Part shown: positions 37,200 through 46,720 of the stretch, piece after piece
Position numbering within the stretch: the stretch's first letter is position 1
Layout: every line of letters begins with the position of its first letter
Assembly (NCBI RefSeq): GCF_016804325.1
Contig: NZ_CP043627.1
Span: 158,501 to 222,500, forward strand
Origin: Methylobacterium aquaticum
Lineage (GTDB): Bacteria > Pseudomonadota > Alphaproteobacteria > Rhizobiales > Beijerinckiaceae
DNA: 64,000 bases
Direction of reading: 5' to 3'
Made by a program: the position numbers and the translations under genes
The notes under the pieces: generated by a model
Told to the model about the DNA's origin: nothing
Seen by the model: only the letters and a program-made list of their open reading frames with translations
Database searches by the model: none

Positions 37200-39410
37200 T
37201 CACGCGGCCTCTCCCTGGGCTGAACCGTGGTCGGATTGCAGGCGCCAGAGGCGGCCGTAGAGCGAGGCCGGCCGCTCGACCAGCTCGCGGTGGGTGCCGT
37301 CCTCGACGATGCGGCCGTCCTGCACGGCGATGATCCGGTCGCAGATCCGCACCGCCGCGAGGCGATGGGCGATGATGATGACGGTGCGGCCGCGCACGAT
37401 GTGCTTCATGTTGTCCTGGATGATCCGCTCGCTCTCGTAGTCGAGGGCCGAGGTCGCCTCGTCGAGGATCAGGATGCGCGGATTGGTGGCGAGCGCCCGG
37501 GCGATGGCGAGCCGCTGGCGCTGGCCGCCCGAGAGGTTGGCGCCGCGCTCCTCGATCGGCGTGTCGTAGCCGAGCGGCAGCCGGTTGATGAACTCGTCGG
37601 CGCCGGCGAGGCGGGCCACCTGCATCACCTGGGCCCGCGACAGGCCGGGATTGGCCAGCGCGATGTTCTCGAACACCGTCTTGTTGAACAGGAGGTTTTC
37701 CTGGAGCACGACGCCGATCTGGCGCCGCAGCCAGGCCGGATCGACCTGGGCGATGTCGACCCCGTCGACCAGCACCTGGCCCTTCTCAGGGGTGTAGAGG
37801 CGCTGGAGCAGCTTGGTGAAGGTCGATTTGCCGGAGCCCGACGGGCCGACGATGCCGATGACCTGGCCGGCCGGGATGTCGAGGCTGACGTCCTTCAGGA
37901 CCTCCGGCGTGCCGGGCTGGTAGCGGAACGACACGCCCCGCACCGTGACCTGGCCCTTGGCCGGCGGCAGGTGGGCCTGGGCCAGCGCCCGGGTCTCGGG
38001 CGGGCAGTTGAGTACGTCGGCGAGGCGCTCCAGCGACACCTTGACCTGCTGGAAATCCTGCCAGAGCTGGGACAGGCGCAGGATCGGCGCGGTGACCTGG
38101 CCCATGATCATGTTGAAGGCGATCAGGCTGCCGACGGTCATCTCGCCGTTCATCACCGCGTAGGCGCCGAAGAACAGCACCAGCGCGGTCGTGACCTTCG
38201 AGATGTACTGGATCGCGTTCTGGCCGATGCTGGCGACGAGGCCGGCGACGAACGAGGTCTTGACGTATCCGGCGAGCCGCTCCTCCCACTGGCTCTTCAG
38301 CGTGGGTTCGACGGCGAGCGCCTTGACGGTGTGGATGCCGACCACCGACTCGATCAGGAACTGGCTCGACAGGGCCGAGCGGTTGAAGCGCTCCAGCGTC
38401 TTGTCGCGCAGGATCGGCCGCAGCAGCACCGCCACCAGGATGTAGCACGGGATCGACAAGGTGACGATCAGCGCCAGCAGCGGCGAGTAGAAATAGAGGA
38501 TGGCGAGGAACAGCAGCGTGAACGGGACGTCGATCGCCGAGGTCAGCGCCTGGCCGGTGAGGAAGTTGCGCACCGTCTCGAGCTCCCGCACCCGGGCGAC
38601 GGTCTGGCCGGCGGGCCGGGTCTCGAAATAGCCGAGCGGCAGGCGCATCAGGTGGTCGAACAGGCGGGCGCCGAGCTCGACGTCGATCCGGCTCGCAGTA
38701 TGGGTGAGGATGTAGCCGCGCAAGTATTGCAGCACGACGTGGAACAGCCCGAGCACCACGAGGCCGACGGCGACCAGCGTCAGGGTCGAGTAGCCGCGGT
38801 GGACCAGCACCTTGTCGATGGTGATCTGGAAGAAGATCGGCGTGATCAGCGCGCAGAGCTGGATGAACAGCGAGGCGACCAGCACCGTGGCGAGCGGCTT
38901 GCGGTAGCGCCAGATCGAGGGGACGAACCAGCTCAGGCCGAAATTGTGGAGCGCCGTCTGGAGGTTGGCCCGGCGCGCGACGAGCACGACGGTGCCGGTC
39001 CAGCGGGGCAGGAACGCCTCGGCCTCGACGTGGCCGGCGGTGCGGGCGACGGGATCGATGATGCGGAGCTTGCCGTCATCGAGGCGACGGCCGAGGACGA
39101 CGAAGCGGCCGTCCTCGACCTCGAGGATCGCCGGGAGCGGGATGGATTCCAGCCGGGCGGGCTTCTGCTTCTCCAGCAGCCGGCCCTTGAGGCCGAGGCG
39201 GCGCGCCCCGCGGACGATGTCGACGCCGCCCATCGGATTCTGGCCGAGGCCGAGATCGTGGCGAACTTGCGCCGGCTCGCAGGGAATCTGGTGGAACGAG
39301 GCGACGAGGGCGAGCGCGCCGAGGCCGGAATCGGGCCGGGCCGCCGGAAGCTCCCCGGGTCCCGGAGCCGCTTGGCCGGGGCCGGCCTGTGCGGCCGCGT
39401 CTTGCACCAT
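37200..39410 (-). CDS. Type I secretion ABC transporter, HlyB-like
   Basis: A fused membrane/ATPase subunit of about 736 residues. The N-terminal C39-like domain (about 25-145) has no catalytic cysteine (it reads SGLGALALVASFHQ), so it is a chaperone-type domain as in HlyB. Six transmembrane helices follow (about 170-440). The ATPase has Walker A VGPSGSGKST, signature NLSGGQRQRLAIARAL and Walker B ILILDEATSALD. It exports an unfolded protein, usually of the RTX type, with the HlyD gene next to it. No RTX substrate or outer-membrane channel gene lies in the window. Confidence 0.92.
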   Translation of the reverse strand: MVQDAAAQAGPGQAAPGPGELPAARPDSGLGALALVASFHQIPCEPAQVRHDLGLGQNPMGGVDIVRGARRLGLKGRLLEKQKPARLESIPLPAILEVEDGRFVVLGRRLDDGKLRIIDPVARTAGHVEAEAFLPRWTGTVVLVARRANLQTALHNFGLSWFVPSIWRYRKPLATVLVASLFIQLCALITPIFFQITIDKVLVHRGYSTLTLVAVGLVVLGLFHVVLQYLRGYILTHTASRIDVELGARLFDHLMRLPLGYFETRPAGQTVARVRELETVRNFLTGQALTSAIDVPFTLLFLAILYFYSPLLALIVTLSIPCYILVAVLLRPILRDKTLERFNRSALSSQFLIESVVGIHTVKALAVEPTLKSQWEERLAGYVKTSFVAGLVASIGQNAIQYISKVTTALVLFFGAYAVMNGEMTVGSLIAFNMIMGQVTAPILRLSQLWQDFQQVKVSLERLADVLNCPPETRALAQAHLPPAKGQVTVRGVSFRYQPGTPEVLKDVSLDIPAGQVIGIVGPSGSGKSTFTKLLQRLYTPEKGQVLVDGVDIAQVDPAWLRRQIGVVLQENLLFNKTVFENIALANPGLSRAQVMQVARLAGADEFINRLPLGYDTPIEERGANLSGGQRQRLAIARALATNPRILILDEATSALDYESERIIQDNMKHIVRGRTVIIIAHRLAAVRICDRIIAVQDGRIVEDGTHRELVERPASLYGRLWRLQSDHGSAQGEAA

Positions 39411-39425
39411 ATCCCGTCCCCCCAA

Positions 39426-39952
39426 CTCCGCGGCGCGGCCTTGCCGACGCCGGCTTCTCGCCGCGCCCTGTCCAGGGCCGCAACGTATACGAGAATCCGG
39501 CCGTTCGTGACCAGCCTGGAGCAGCCCGTGGCGCCGGAGTTCCGCACAGTTCGCGGGCCGCGATTATTTCACGCCGGCTGCGTCGGGAAATCTCTTGGCC
39601 GGGGCGGGTGATGGTTTCATGACAATCCGGCGGCAGGCCGCACCGCCACCTTGCCTCTCCGCAGGCGAGGCGAGGCGACGGCCCGTGAAGCCGGCCGCGG
39701 GCGAAACGTCGCGCAGGTCCTGGAGCCGGGCGACGCCCCGTCCACCGACCGGGATGACGCGGATCGGTGTGTCCGGGGTTTTCCGCAGCCCCGCCCCGCG
39801 CCCGATCGGGTGACAAACGCACAGGTTGCATGCGGCTTGCCGGCCCGCTTCGTGCATGATGGCGCGACGGATCGACCACGAGGACCGCACGTGCCGACAT
39901 CGTCCCACCCTGACGACGCATCCGCAACGATGGCGGCGGGAGCGCCCCCGGC
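39426..39952. other. Intergenic region of 527 bases
   Basis: A divergent gap between the type I secretion operon and the catabolic operon. Several frames are open because of the high GC content, including one ending just before the epimerase start, but none has protein-like composition or a recognised family. No clear promoter or repeat was found. Confidence 0.5.
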
Positions 39953-40939
39953 ATGAGCACCGTCATCCTGGGCGGCGCCGGCTTCGTCGGGCTGAACCTC
40001 GCCGAGGCCCTGCTCCGGGGCGGCACGGCCGTGCGGCTCCTCGACCGGGCCCCGCCGCCGGCGGCCCTGCTGCGGCGGCTCGCCGCCCGGCCCGGCGACC
40101 TCTCCGTCGATCTCGGCGACGTGACCGACCCGGGTGCCCTCGCGGCCGCGATCCGGCCGGGCACCGACGCCGTGGTGATCGCCGCCGCGGTGACGGCGGA
40201 TGCCGCCCGCGAGGCCGCCGATCCGGGCCCGATCCTCGCGGTCAATCTCGCCGCGATGGTGCCGATCCTCGAGGCCTGCCGGCGAGCCGGCGTGCGCCGG
40301 GTGGTGAACCTGTCCTCGGCGGCGGCCTACGGCGCCGTCCCGGCGACGATGCTGTCCGAGGATCTGCCGGCCCGGCCGGAAAGCCTCTACGCGGTCACCA
40401 AGTTCGCCTCCGAAAAGGTGCTCGCGCGGCTCTGCGGCCATTGGGGCCTCGACGGGGTGAGCGTGCGCCTGAGCGCCGTGTTCGGCCCGTTCGAGCGCGA
40501 CACCGCGTTGCGCGACACCCTGAGCCCGCAGGCGCAGATCTGGGCGGCGGCGCAAGCCGGAACCCCGGCCGTGCTGCCGCGGCCGGGCTGGCGCGACTGG
40601 CTCTACGCGCCCGACGCGGCGCAGGCGGTCGTGCGGCTGATCGCGGCGGAGCGGCTGGCCCACCCGCTCTACAACGTGTCGAGCCCCGCGGTCTGGCCGG
40701 TCCTGGCCTGGGGCGAGCGGCTGGCGGCGAACCGGGACCTCGTGCGGCCCGGCTTCGTCTGCCGTCTCGCGGAAGCCGGCGAGATCCCGACCGTGTCGCT
40801 CCACGGCGACCGCGACCGGCCGCCGCTCGCCACCGGACGCCTGCGCGACGAACTCGGCTGGGAGGCGGCGCACGGGCTCGATGCGTCGGCGGACGCCTTC
40901 CTAGCCTGGCAGAGGCATAGCCAGGAGGATCCGCGATGA
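39953..40939 (+). CDS. NAD-dependent epimerase/dehydratase
   Basis: Extended short-chain dehydrogenase of 328 residues. It has the N-terminal GGAGFVG (8-14), an Asp in the cofactor pocket (LLDRAP near 29-34), the Ser and YxxxK residues in NLSSAAAYG (about 118-126) and SLYAVTKFASEKV (about 143-156), and a C-terminal substrate region. The family acts on nucleotide sugars or small hydroxy compounds. The stop overlaps the next gene by four bases (ATGA). It opens a plus-strand cluster that includes an SDR, a flavin monooxygenase and an ABC importer, so a small-molecule catabolic role is more likely than sugar-nucleotide synthesis. Confidence 0.85.
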   Translation: MSTVILGGAGFVGLNLAEALLRGGTAVRLLDRAPPPAALLRRLAARPGDLSVDLGDVTDPGALAAAIRPGTDAVVIAAAVTADAAREAADPGPILAVNLAAMVPILEACRRAGVRRVVNLSSAAAYGAVPATMLSEDLPARPESLYAVTKFASEKVLARLCGHWGLDGVSVRLSAVFGPFERDTALRDTLSPQAQIWAAAQAGTPAVLPRPGWRDWLYAPDAAQAVVRLIAAERLAHPLYNVSSPAVWPVLAWGERLAANRDLVRPGFVCRLAEAGEIPTVSLHGDRDRPPLATGRLRDELGWEAAHGLDASADAFLAWQRHSQEDPR

Positions 40940-41682
40940 GGCTCGACGGCAAGGTGGCGGTGGTGACGGGGGGCGGCTCCGGCATCGGCGCCGCGACGGC
41001 GCGGATCCTTTCGGAGGCCTGTGCCCGGGTGGCGGTGATCGACCGGGACGGCGCGGCGGCAGAGGCCGTCGCAGCCGCCATCGGCGGCCTCGCCCGCACC
41101 TCGGATGTCGGCGATCCGGCCACCGTGGCGGAGGATGCGGCGGCGATCGTCGCGGCCCTCGGCGGCATCGACGTGCTGGTGACGGCGGCGGGTTTCTCGG
41201 TCGGAGGCACCGTCGAGACCACCGCGCCCGACGATTGGGACGCGGTGTTCCGCGCCCATGTCGGCGGCACCTGGCTCTGGGCCGGACAGGCGGTCCCCCT
41301 GATGCGGGCACGCGGCGGCGGCGCCATCGTCACGGTCGCCTCGCAGCTGGCGCTGGCCGGCGGGCGCGGCAACAGCGCCTACATCGCCGCCAAGGGCGCG
41401 GTGCTCAGCCTCACCCGCACCATGGCGCTGGATTTCGCCGGCGACGGCATCCGGGTCAACGCCGTGGTGCCGGGCGCGATCGAGACGCCGCTCCTCGCCC
41501 GCAGCTTCCGGCGCGCCGCCGATCCGGCCGCCGCCCGCGCGGCCTCCGAATCCCGGCACGCGATGAAGCGACTCGGACAGCCCGAGGAGGTCGCCCGGGC
41601 CATCCTGTACCTCGCGAGCGATGCCGCCTCCTTCACCACCGGCGCCGCCCTGCCGGTGGAGGGCGGCTGGCTCTCCGCCTGA
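40936..41682 (+). CDS. SDR family oxidoreductase
   Basis: Classical short-chain dehydrogenase of 248 residues. It has the TGGGSGIG cofactor loop (12-19), an Asp for NAD (VIDRDG near 36-41), the catalytic Ser in VASQLALAGG (about 136) and the YxxxK residues in SAYIAAKGAV (about 151-155), and the C-terminal LASDAASFTTGAALPVEGGW. The start overlaps the epimerase stop, and the next gene follows after 9 bases, so all three should be translated together. The substrate is unknown. Confidence 0.88.
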   Translation: MRLDGKVAVVTGGGSGIGAATARILSEACARVAVIDRDGAAAEAVAAAIGGLARTSDVGDPATVAEDAAAIVAALGGIDVLVTAAGFSVGGTVETTAPDDWDAVFRAHVGGTWLWAGQAVPLMRARGGGAIVTVASQLALAGGRGNSAYIAAKGAVLSLTRTMALDFAGDGIRVNAVVPGAIETPLLARSFRRAADPAAARAASESRHAMKRLGQPEEVARAILYLASDAASFTTGAALPVEGGWLSA

Positions 41683-41691
41683 AGGATCCGC

Positions 41692-43080
41692 ATGTCCCTC
41701 GACGCTCTTGTGCTCCGCGTCCGCGACGAGATCGCCCGCACCGCCCATCCCCGGGCGCCGTGGCTCGACCCCCGCACCGGGCCCGACGGCCAAACCGCCC
41801 ACGACGTGATCGTGGTCGGAGCCGGGCAATCGGGCCTCGCCATCGCCTTCGGGCTGATGCGCGCGCAGGTGACCAACATCCTGGTGCTCGACCGGGCGCC
41901 AAAAGGGCTGGAGGGCCCCTGGCTCACCTATGCGCGGATGCGCACCCTGCGCAGCCCGAAGGACTTCACCGGACCCGATCTCGGGCTGCCGGCACTCACC
42001 TACCAGTCCTGGCACGAGGCCCGCTACGGCGCGGCCGCCTGGGAGGCCCTGGACCTGATTCCCCGGGAGGACTGGGCCGCCTACCTCGCCTTCGTGCGCG
42101 AGGCCACCGGCGTGCCGGTGGAGAACGGCGTGACCGTGACCGGGATCGCGCCGGCCGGCGACCTCCTGGCGGTGACGGCGTCGGACGGCACCCTGCGCCA
42201 TGCCCGCAAGGTGGTGCTCGCCACCGGCCAGGAGGGGGCCGGGCACTGGGCCTTGCCCGAGGCACTGGGCGATCTGCCAGCCGAGCGCGTCGCCCGCACC
42301 GACGACGCGATCGATTTCGCGCGCCTCGCGGGCAAACGCGTCGCGGTGATCGGCGCCGGCGCCTCGGCCTTCGACAACGCCGCCACGGCGCTCGAAGCCG
42401 GCGCCGCCGCCGTGACCCTGCTGTGCCGGCGGGCGGAGGCACAGGTAGTGCAGCCCTATCGCTGGCTGACCTTCGCGGGTTTCCTGCGCCATCTCGGCGA
42501 CCTCGACGATGCCTGGCGCTGGCGCTTCATGAGCGCGGTGATGGGCCTGCGCGAGGGGTTTCCGCAGGCGACCTGGGACCGCTGCGCCCGGCACCCGAAT
42601 TTCCGCTTCCTCCCCGGCGCCCCCGTCCAGGCGACGCGGATGGAGGGCGGCGCGGTCGTGCTCGATACGCCGCAGGGCGCGGTGGCCGCCGACCTCGTGA
42701 TCGCCGCCACCGGCATCGCCGTCGATTACGCCGCGCGGCCCGAATTGTTAGCACTTGCCCACAACATCGCCACCTGGGGCGACCGCTACGCTCCGCCGCC
42801 CGAGGAGCGCGACGACCGGCTCGCCGCCTATCCGTATCTCGGCGACGATTACGCCTTCACCGAGCGCGAGCCCGGCCTGACGCCGTGGATCCGCAACATC
42901 CACCTGTTCGGCATCGCCTCGACGGTGAGCCATGGTCCCTCCGGCTCGTCGATCAACGCCATGACGACCGCGGTGCCGCGCCTCGTCTCGGGCCTCACCC
43001 GCGGGCTGTTCACCGCCGATCTCGACCGGCACTGGGCCGACTTCCGGGCCTACGACGTGCCGCAGGCGGTGCTGCGCTGA
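41692..43080 (+). CDS. Flavin-containing monooxygenase-like protein
   Basis: A two-dinucleotide-binding flavoprotein of 462 residues. It has an FAD-binding GAGQSG (43-48), a conserved region (AKGLEGPWLTYARM is of this type), GQEGAGHWALPEAL as a fingerprint-like segment near 180, and a second Rossmann motif GAGASAFDNA (about 221-230) for NADPH. It resembles class B flavin monooxygenases, but the Baeyer-Villiger fingerprint is not exact, so the reaction is unclear. It overlaps none of its neighbours but is only 9 bases from the SDR and is followed by a 109-base gap before the ABC importer genes. Confidence 0.8.
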   Translation: MSLDALVLRVRDEIARTAHPRAPWLDPRTGPDGQTAHDVIVVGAGQSGLAIAFGLMRAQVTNILVLDRAPKGLEGPWLTYARMRTLRSPKDFTGPDLGLPALTYQSWHEARYGAAAWEALDLIPREDWAAYLAFVREATGVPVENGVTVTGIAPAGDLLAVTASDGTLRHARKVVLATGQEGAGHWALPEALGDLPAERVARTDDAIDFARLAGKRVAVIGAGASAFDNAATALEAGAAAVTLLCRRAEAQVVQPYRWLTFAGFLRHLGDLDDAWRWRFMSAVMGLREGFPQATWDRCARHPNFRFLPGAPVQATRMEGGAVVLDTPQGAVAADLVIAATGIAVDYAARPELLALAHNIATWGDRYAPPPEERDDRLAAYPYLGDDYAFTEREPGLTPWIRNIHLFGIASTVSHGPSGSSINAMTTAVPRLVSGLTRGLFTADLDRHWADFRAYDVPQAVLR

Positions 43081-43189
43081 CGCCGATTGTTAGCCCTTGC
43101 TTCGACGCTGTCCCTGGTCTCGAATGGCACCCGCTGGAACGGCCCTTGCAAGAAGGCCGACCGATCAGGGATGCAGGGAAGGAACCGGC

Positions 43190-44803
43190 GTGACGAAGAC
43201 CAGCATGCGGACGGGCGGCCTCGCGGCGGCCCTGCTCACGGCCCTCGTCGTGGCCGGGCCGGCGAGAGCCCAGAGCCGGGCCGAGACCCTGCGCTACGTC
43301 ACGGGGGCGGCGGTCAACACCCTCGACCCGACCATGCCGGGCACCACCCGCGAGGCCTTCGCGATCAGCCTCAGCACGTATGACCGTCTCGTCACCTTCG
43401 GCCGCAAGAAGCTCGGCGACAACTGGGTGTTCGACCTCGATTCGGTGCGCGGCGAACTGGCCGAGCGCTACGAGGTCAGCCCCGACGGCCTGACCCTCAC
43501 CTTTCATCTCCGCAAGGACGCGAAGTTCCAGGACGGCACCCCGGTCACGGCCGAGGACGTGAAGTGGTCCCTCGACCGCGCGGTCTCGGCGAAGTCGCTC
43601 GCCGCGCCGCAGCTCCTCACCGGCTCGCTGACCAGCCCCGATCAGTTCACGGTGGTCGATCCGCACACCTTCAAGGTCACGCTGCCGAAGCCCGACCGGC
43701 TGGCCCTGCCGAACCTCGCCACCGTCTACGCCATCGTCATCAATTCCAAGGTCGCGAAGTCGCACGCGACGGCGGAAGACCCCTGGGCGCAAGCGTGGCT
43801 CAAGGACCACGCCGTCGGCAGCGGCGCCTACAGCGTCGACGTGTTCAAGCCCGGCGAGCAGGTGGTGCTGAAGCGCAATGCCGACTGGAGAGGCGCCGCG
43901 CCGGACAAGCCCGCCGGCTTCAAGCGCATCATCGCCCAGACCATCCCCGATCCGGCGACCCGCGCCAATCTCGTCGAGAAGGGCGACGCCGACATCGTCA
44001 TCGACCTCCAGGCCAACGACGCGCTGGCGCTGAAGGAGAAGGCTAAGCTCAAGGTGATCGCCACGCCGCAATTCAACGCGGCGACGCTGATCTCCTTCAA
44101 CACCAGGATGCCGCCCTTCGACAAGGTCGAGGTGCGCCAGGCATTGGCCTACGCCCTGCCCTACGAGTCGATGTTCAAGGCCGCCCTGTTCGGCCGCGGC
44201 AAGCCGCTTTTCGGCGCGACCTGGGGCGAGGGCGACCCGCAGCCGGTCTTTCCCTTCATGCAGCCGGTGACGCTCGATCTGGCCAAGGCCAAGGCGCTGC
44301 TGGCGAAGGCCGGGCTGCCGGACGGGTTCTCGACCACCTTCAGCTTCAATGTCGGCCAGGCCGCCACCGCCGAACCGATGGCCGCCCTGATCCGCGAATC
44401 GCTCGAGAAGATCGGCGTCAAGGTCGAGATCCAGAAGCTGCCCGACGCGCAGATGTCGACGCAGGTGAGCGAGAAGAAGCTGCCGTTCTTCACCGAGGGC
44501 ATCGTCGCCTGGCTGCCCTCACCGGATTATTTCTACCGCAACTTCTACACCGGCAACCAGCGCTGGAACTACAGCTCGATCGACGATCCCGAGATCAACG
44601 AGCTCGCCGCCAAGGCCCGGTTCGAGCGTGATCCCGCCCGGTACGACGACGAGGCCCGGGCGCTCAACAAGCGCCACCTCGCCCTGATGCCGCAGATCCC
44701 GATCTGGCAGCCGAACCAGGACGCCGTGATGGCGCAATCCGTCGAGGGCTATACCTACCAGTTCCACCGCCAGGTCGATTACCGCGACCTGTCGCGGAAG
44801 TAG
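43190..44803 (+). CDS. Family 5 solute-binding protein of ABC importer
   Basis: A 537-residue periplasmic binding protein of the dipeptide/opine/nickel family. A signal peptide (about 6-31, ending PARAQ) precedes the start of the mature domain (RYVTGAAVNTLDPTMPG, then FHLRKDAKFQDGTPVTAEDV with the typical family 5 signature). A GTG at 43190 with GGGAAGGA seven bases upstream is the best start; the ATG at 43205 is possible. It belongs to a five-protein ABC importer with the two permeases and the ATPase that follow. Confidence 0.9.
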   Translation: MTKTSMRTGGLAAALLTALVVAGPARAQSRAETLRYVTGAAVNTLDPTMPGTTREAFAISLSTYDRLVTFGRKKLGDNWVFDLDSVRGELAERYEVSPDGLTLTFHLRKDAKFQDGTPVTAEDVKWSLDRAVSAKSLAAPQLLTGSLTSPDQFTVVDPHTFKVTLPKPDRLALPNLATVYAIVINSKVAKSHATAEDPWAQAWLKDHAVGSGAYSVDVFKPGEQVVLKRNADWRGAAPDKPAGFKRIIAQTIPDPATRANLVEKGDADIVIDLQANDALALKEKAKLKVIATPQFNAATLISFNTRMPPFDKVEVRQALAYALPYESMFKAALFGRGKPLFGATWGEGDPQPVFPFMQPVTLDLAKAKALLAKAGLPDGFSTTFSFNVGQAATAEPMAALIRESLEKIGVKVEIQKLPDAQMSTQVSEKKLPFFTEGIVAWLPSPDYFYRNFYTGNQRWNYSSIDDPEINELAAKARFERDPARYDDEARALNKRHLALMPQIPIWQPNQDAVMAQSVEGYTYQFHRQVDYRDLSRK

Positions 44804-44807
44804 CCGG

Positions 44808-45839
44808 ATGGCCTCCGCCTCCGGCATCGCCCGGCGCACCGGGCGGCGCTTCCTGTCCTCGCTGCCGGCGCTTCTCGGCGTCCTGGTCTTCACCTTCCTG
44901 CTGATGCGGGTGCTGCCCGGCGACCCGGCGGTGTTCTTCGCCTCCGGGCCCAATGCCGGCAAGGCGGAGATCGAGGAGATCCGCCGCCAGATGGGCCTCG
45001 ACAAGCCGGTGCCCGAGCAGCTGGTGCGCTATCTCGGCGACGTGGCCCGCGGCCAGCTCGGCCGCTCGATGACGACCGGCCAGCCGGTGCTGACGGATCT
45101 CCGCCAGCGCCTGCCGGCCTCCCTCGAACTGACCCTGACGGCGCTCGTCATCGCGCTCCTGCTCGCGATCCCGCTCGGCATCGCGGCGGCCCTCCGGCCG
45201 GGCTCGCCGGTGGACCATGCCGTGCGCTTCCTGTGCGCGCTCGGGGTCTGCGTGCCGACCTTCGTGTCGGGTCTGCTCCTGATCTACGTCTTCTACTACC
45301 TGCTCGGCGTCGCCCCCGACCCGACCGGCCGCATCGACGTGTTCGCGGCAAGCCCGCCGGACATCACCGGCTTCCTGCTGATCGACTTCCTGCTCGTCGG
45401 CGACTGGGAAGGCTGGCGCGCCGCGGCCGGTCAGTTGGTGCTGCCGGCGCTCACCATGGCGTTGTTCGTGCTGGCGCCGCTCGCCCGCATCACCCGGGCG
45501 GCGATGCTGAGCGTGCTCGGCAGCGACTTCATCCGCACCGCCCGATCCTTGGGACTGCCGCGCCGGCGGGTGATCGTGACCTATGCGCTGCGCAACGCGA
45601 TCCTGCCGGTTCTGACCATCGCGGGCATCGTGTTCTCCACCATGCTCGGGGCCAACGTGCTGGTGGAAAAGGTGTTTTCCTGGCCCGGCGTCGCCTCCTA
45701 CGCGCTCGATGCGCTCCTCGCCTCGGATTACGCCCCGGTCCAGGGCTTCGTGCTGTTGATGGCGAGCCTGTTCGTCGTCGTGAACCTCACGGTCGACGTG
45801 CTCTACGGCCTCGCCGACCCGCGCGTCTCAATCGAGTAG
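44808..45839 (+). CDS. ABC importer permease, DppB type
   Basis: Inner-membrane permease of 343 residues. The N-terminal helix (about 14-34) precedes the family segment MRVLPGDPAVFFASGPNAG, then five helices with the DppB-type end EKVFSWPGVASYALDALLASDYAPVQG and the ATPase-contact loop in TARSLGLPRRRVIVTYALRNAI. It starts four bases after the binding-protein stop and its stop is five bases before the second permease, so it is part of the same operon. Confidence 0.92.
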   Translation: MASASGIARRTGRRFLSSLPALLGVLVFTFLLMRVLPGDPAVFFASGPNAGKAEIEEIRRQMGLDKPVPEQLVRYLGDVARGQLGRSMTTGQPVLTDLRQRLPASLELTLTALVIALLLAIPLGIAAALRPGSPVDHAVRFLCALGVCVPTFVSGLLLIYVFYYLLGVAPDPTGRIDVFAASPPDITGFLLIDFLLVGDWEGWRAAAGQLVLPALTMALFVLAPLARITRAAMLSVLGSDFIRTARSLGLPRRRVIVTYALRNAILPVLTIAGIVFSTMLGANVLVEKVFSWPGVASYALDALLASDYAPVQGFVLLMASLFVVVNLTVDVLYGLADPRVSIE

Positions 45840-45844
45840 TCGTG

Positions 45845-46720
45845 ATGAACGCCGTCTCCCCCGCCCTCGCGCCCCCGCCCAGCACCCTGAGGCACGCCGG
45901 ATACGTGCTGCGCGAGAATCCGCTCACCGCCGTCGCGGCGGCAGGCGCCTCTCTGCTCTGCCTCGTCGCGCTGTTCAGCCCCCTTCTCACCCCCTACGAC
46001 CCCGTCGCCTCCGACGTGTCGGTGGCGCTCCAGCCGCCGAGCGCCGCGCATTGGGCCGGCACCGACCAGCTCGGCCGCGACGTCCTGAGCCGCATCATCG
46101 CGGCGACGCGGCTCGATCTCGCCATCGCGCTCTCGGCGGTGGGGCTCTCCTTCGCGCTTGGCGCCGTGATCGGGGGTGTGAGCGGCTATGCCGGCGGCCG
46201 GCTCGACCGGGTGGTCGGGCGCCTCGTCGACGTGCTGATGGCCTTCCCGCTCTTCGTCCTGGCGATGGCGCTCGTCGCGGCCCTCGGCAACCGGGTCGAG
46301 AACATCGTCATCGCCACCGCGATCATCAACCTGCCGTTCTACATCCGCTTCGCCCGGGCCGAGGTGAACGTGCGGCGCGATGCCGGCTACGTCGAGGCGG
46401 CGCGGGCCGGCGGCGAGGGCCATCTCGCGGTGGTCCTGCGCTTCCTGCTCCCGAACGTGCTCCCCGCCATGGCGGTGCAGATCTCGCTCAATCTCGGCTG
46501 GGCGATCCTCAACGCGGCAGGTCTCTCCTTCATCGGCTTGGGGGTGCGCCCGCCGACGCCGGAATGGGGCATCCTGGTCGCGGAGGGTGCGCGCTTCATC
46601 ACCACCGGCAAGTGGTGGCTCGTCGCCTTCCCGGGCCTCGCCCTGATGCTGGCGGTGCTGTGCTTCAACCTGCTCGGCGACGGCCTGCGCGACATCCTCG
46701 ATCCCCGGATGCGGACCTGA
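45845..46720 (+). CDS. ABC importer permease, DppC type
   Basis: Inner-membrane permease of 291 residues: N-terminal helix (about 29-47), the DppC-type HWAGTDQLGRDVLSRIIAA (69-87), five more helices with the contact loop DAGYVEAARAGGEGHLAVV and FIGLGVRPPTPEWG near the end. The stop TGA overlaps the start of the ATPase gene (TGATG). Together with the DppB-type gene it forms the heterodimeric channel. Confidence 0.92.
   Translation: MNAVSPALAPPPSTLRHAGYVLRENPLTAVAAAGASLLCLVALFSPLLTPYDPVASDVSVALQPPSAAHWAGTDQLGRDVLSRIIAATRLDLAIALSAVGLSFALGAVIGGVSGYAGGRLDRVVGRLVDVLMAFPLFVLAMALVAALGNRVENIVIATAIINLPFYIRFARAEVNVRRDAGYVEAARAGGEGHLAVVLRFLLPNVLPAMAVQISLNLGWAILNAAGLSFIGLGVRPPTPEWGILVAEGARFITTGKWWLVAFPGLALMLAVLCFNLLGDGLRDILDPRMRT

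Noticed and set aside
37227..39611. A plus-strand open frame of nearly 800 codons opposite the type I secretion ABC gene
   Set aside because: It mirrors the codons of the transporter on the other strand and is rich in Arg, Gly, Asp and Gln as shadows are.
39651..39956. A small gene whose stop overlaps the start of the epimerase gene
   Set aside because: No ribosome binding site, no recognisable protein and Arg/Pro/Ala-rich shadow composition; the overlap alone is not enough.
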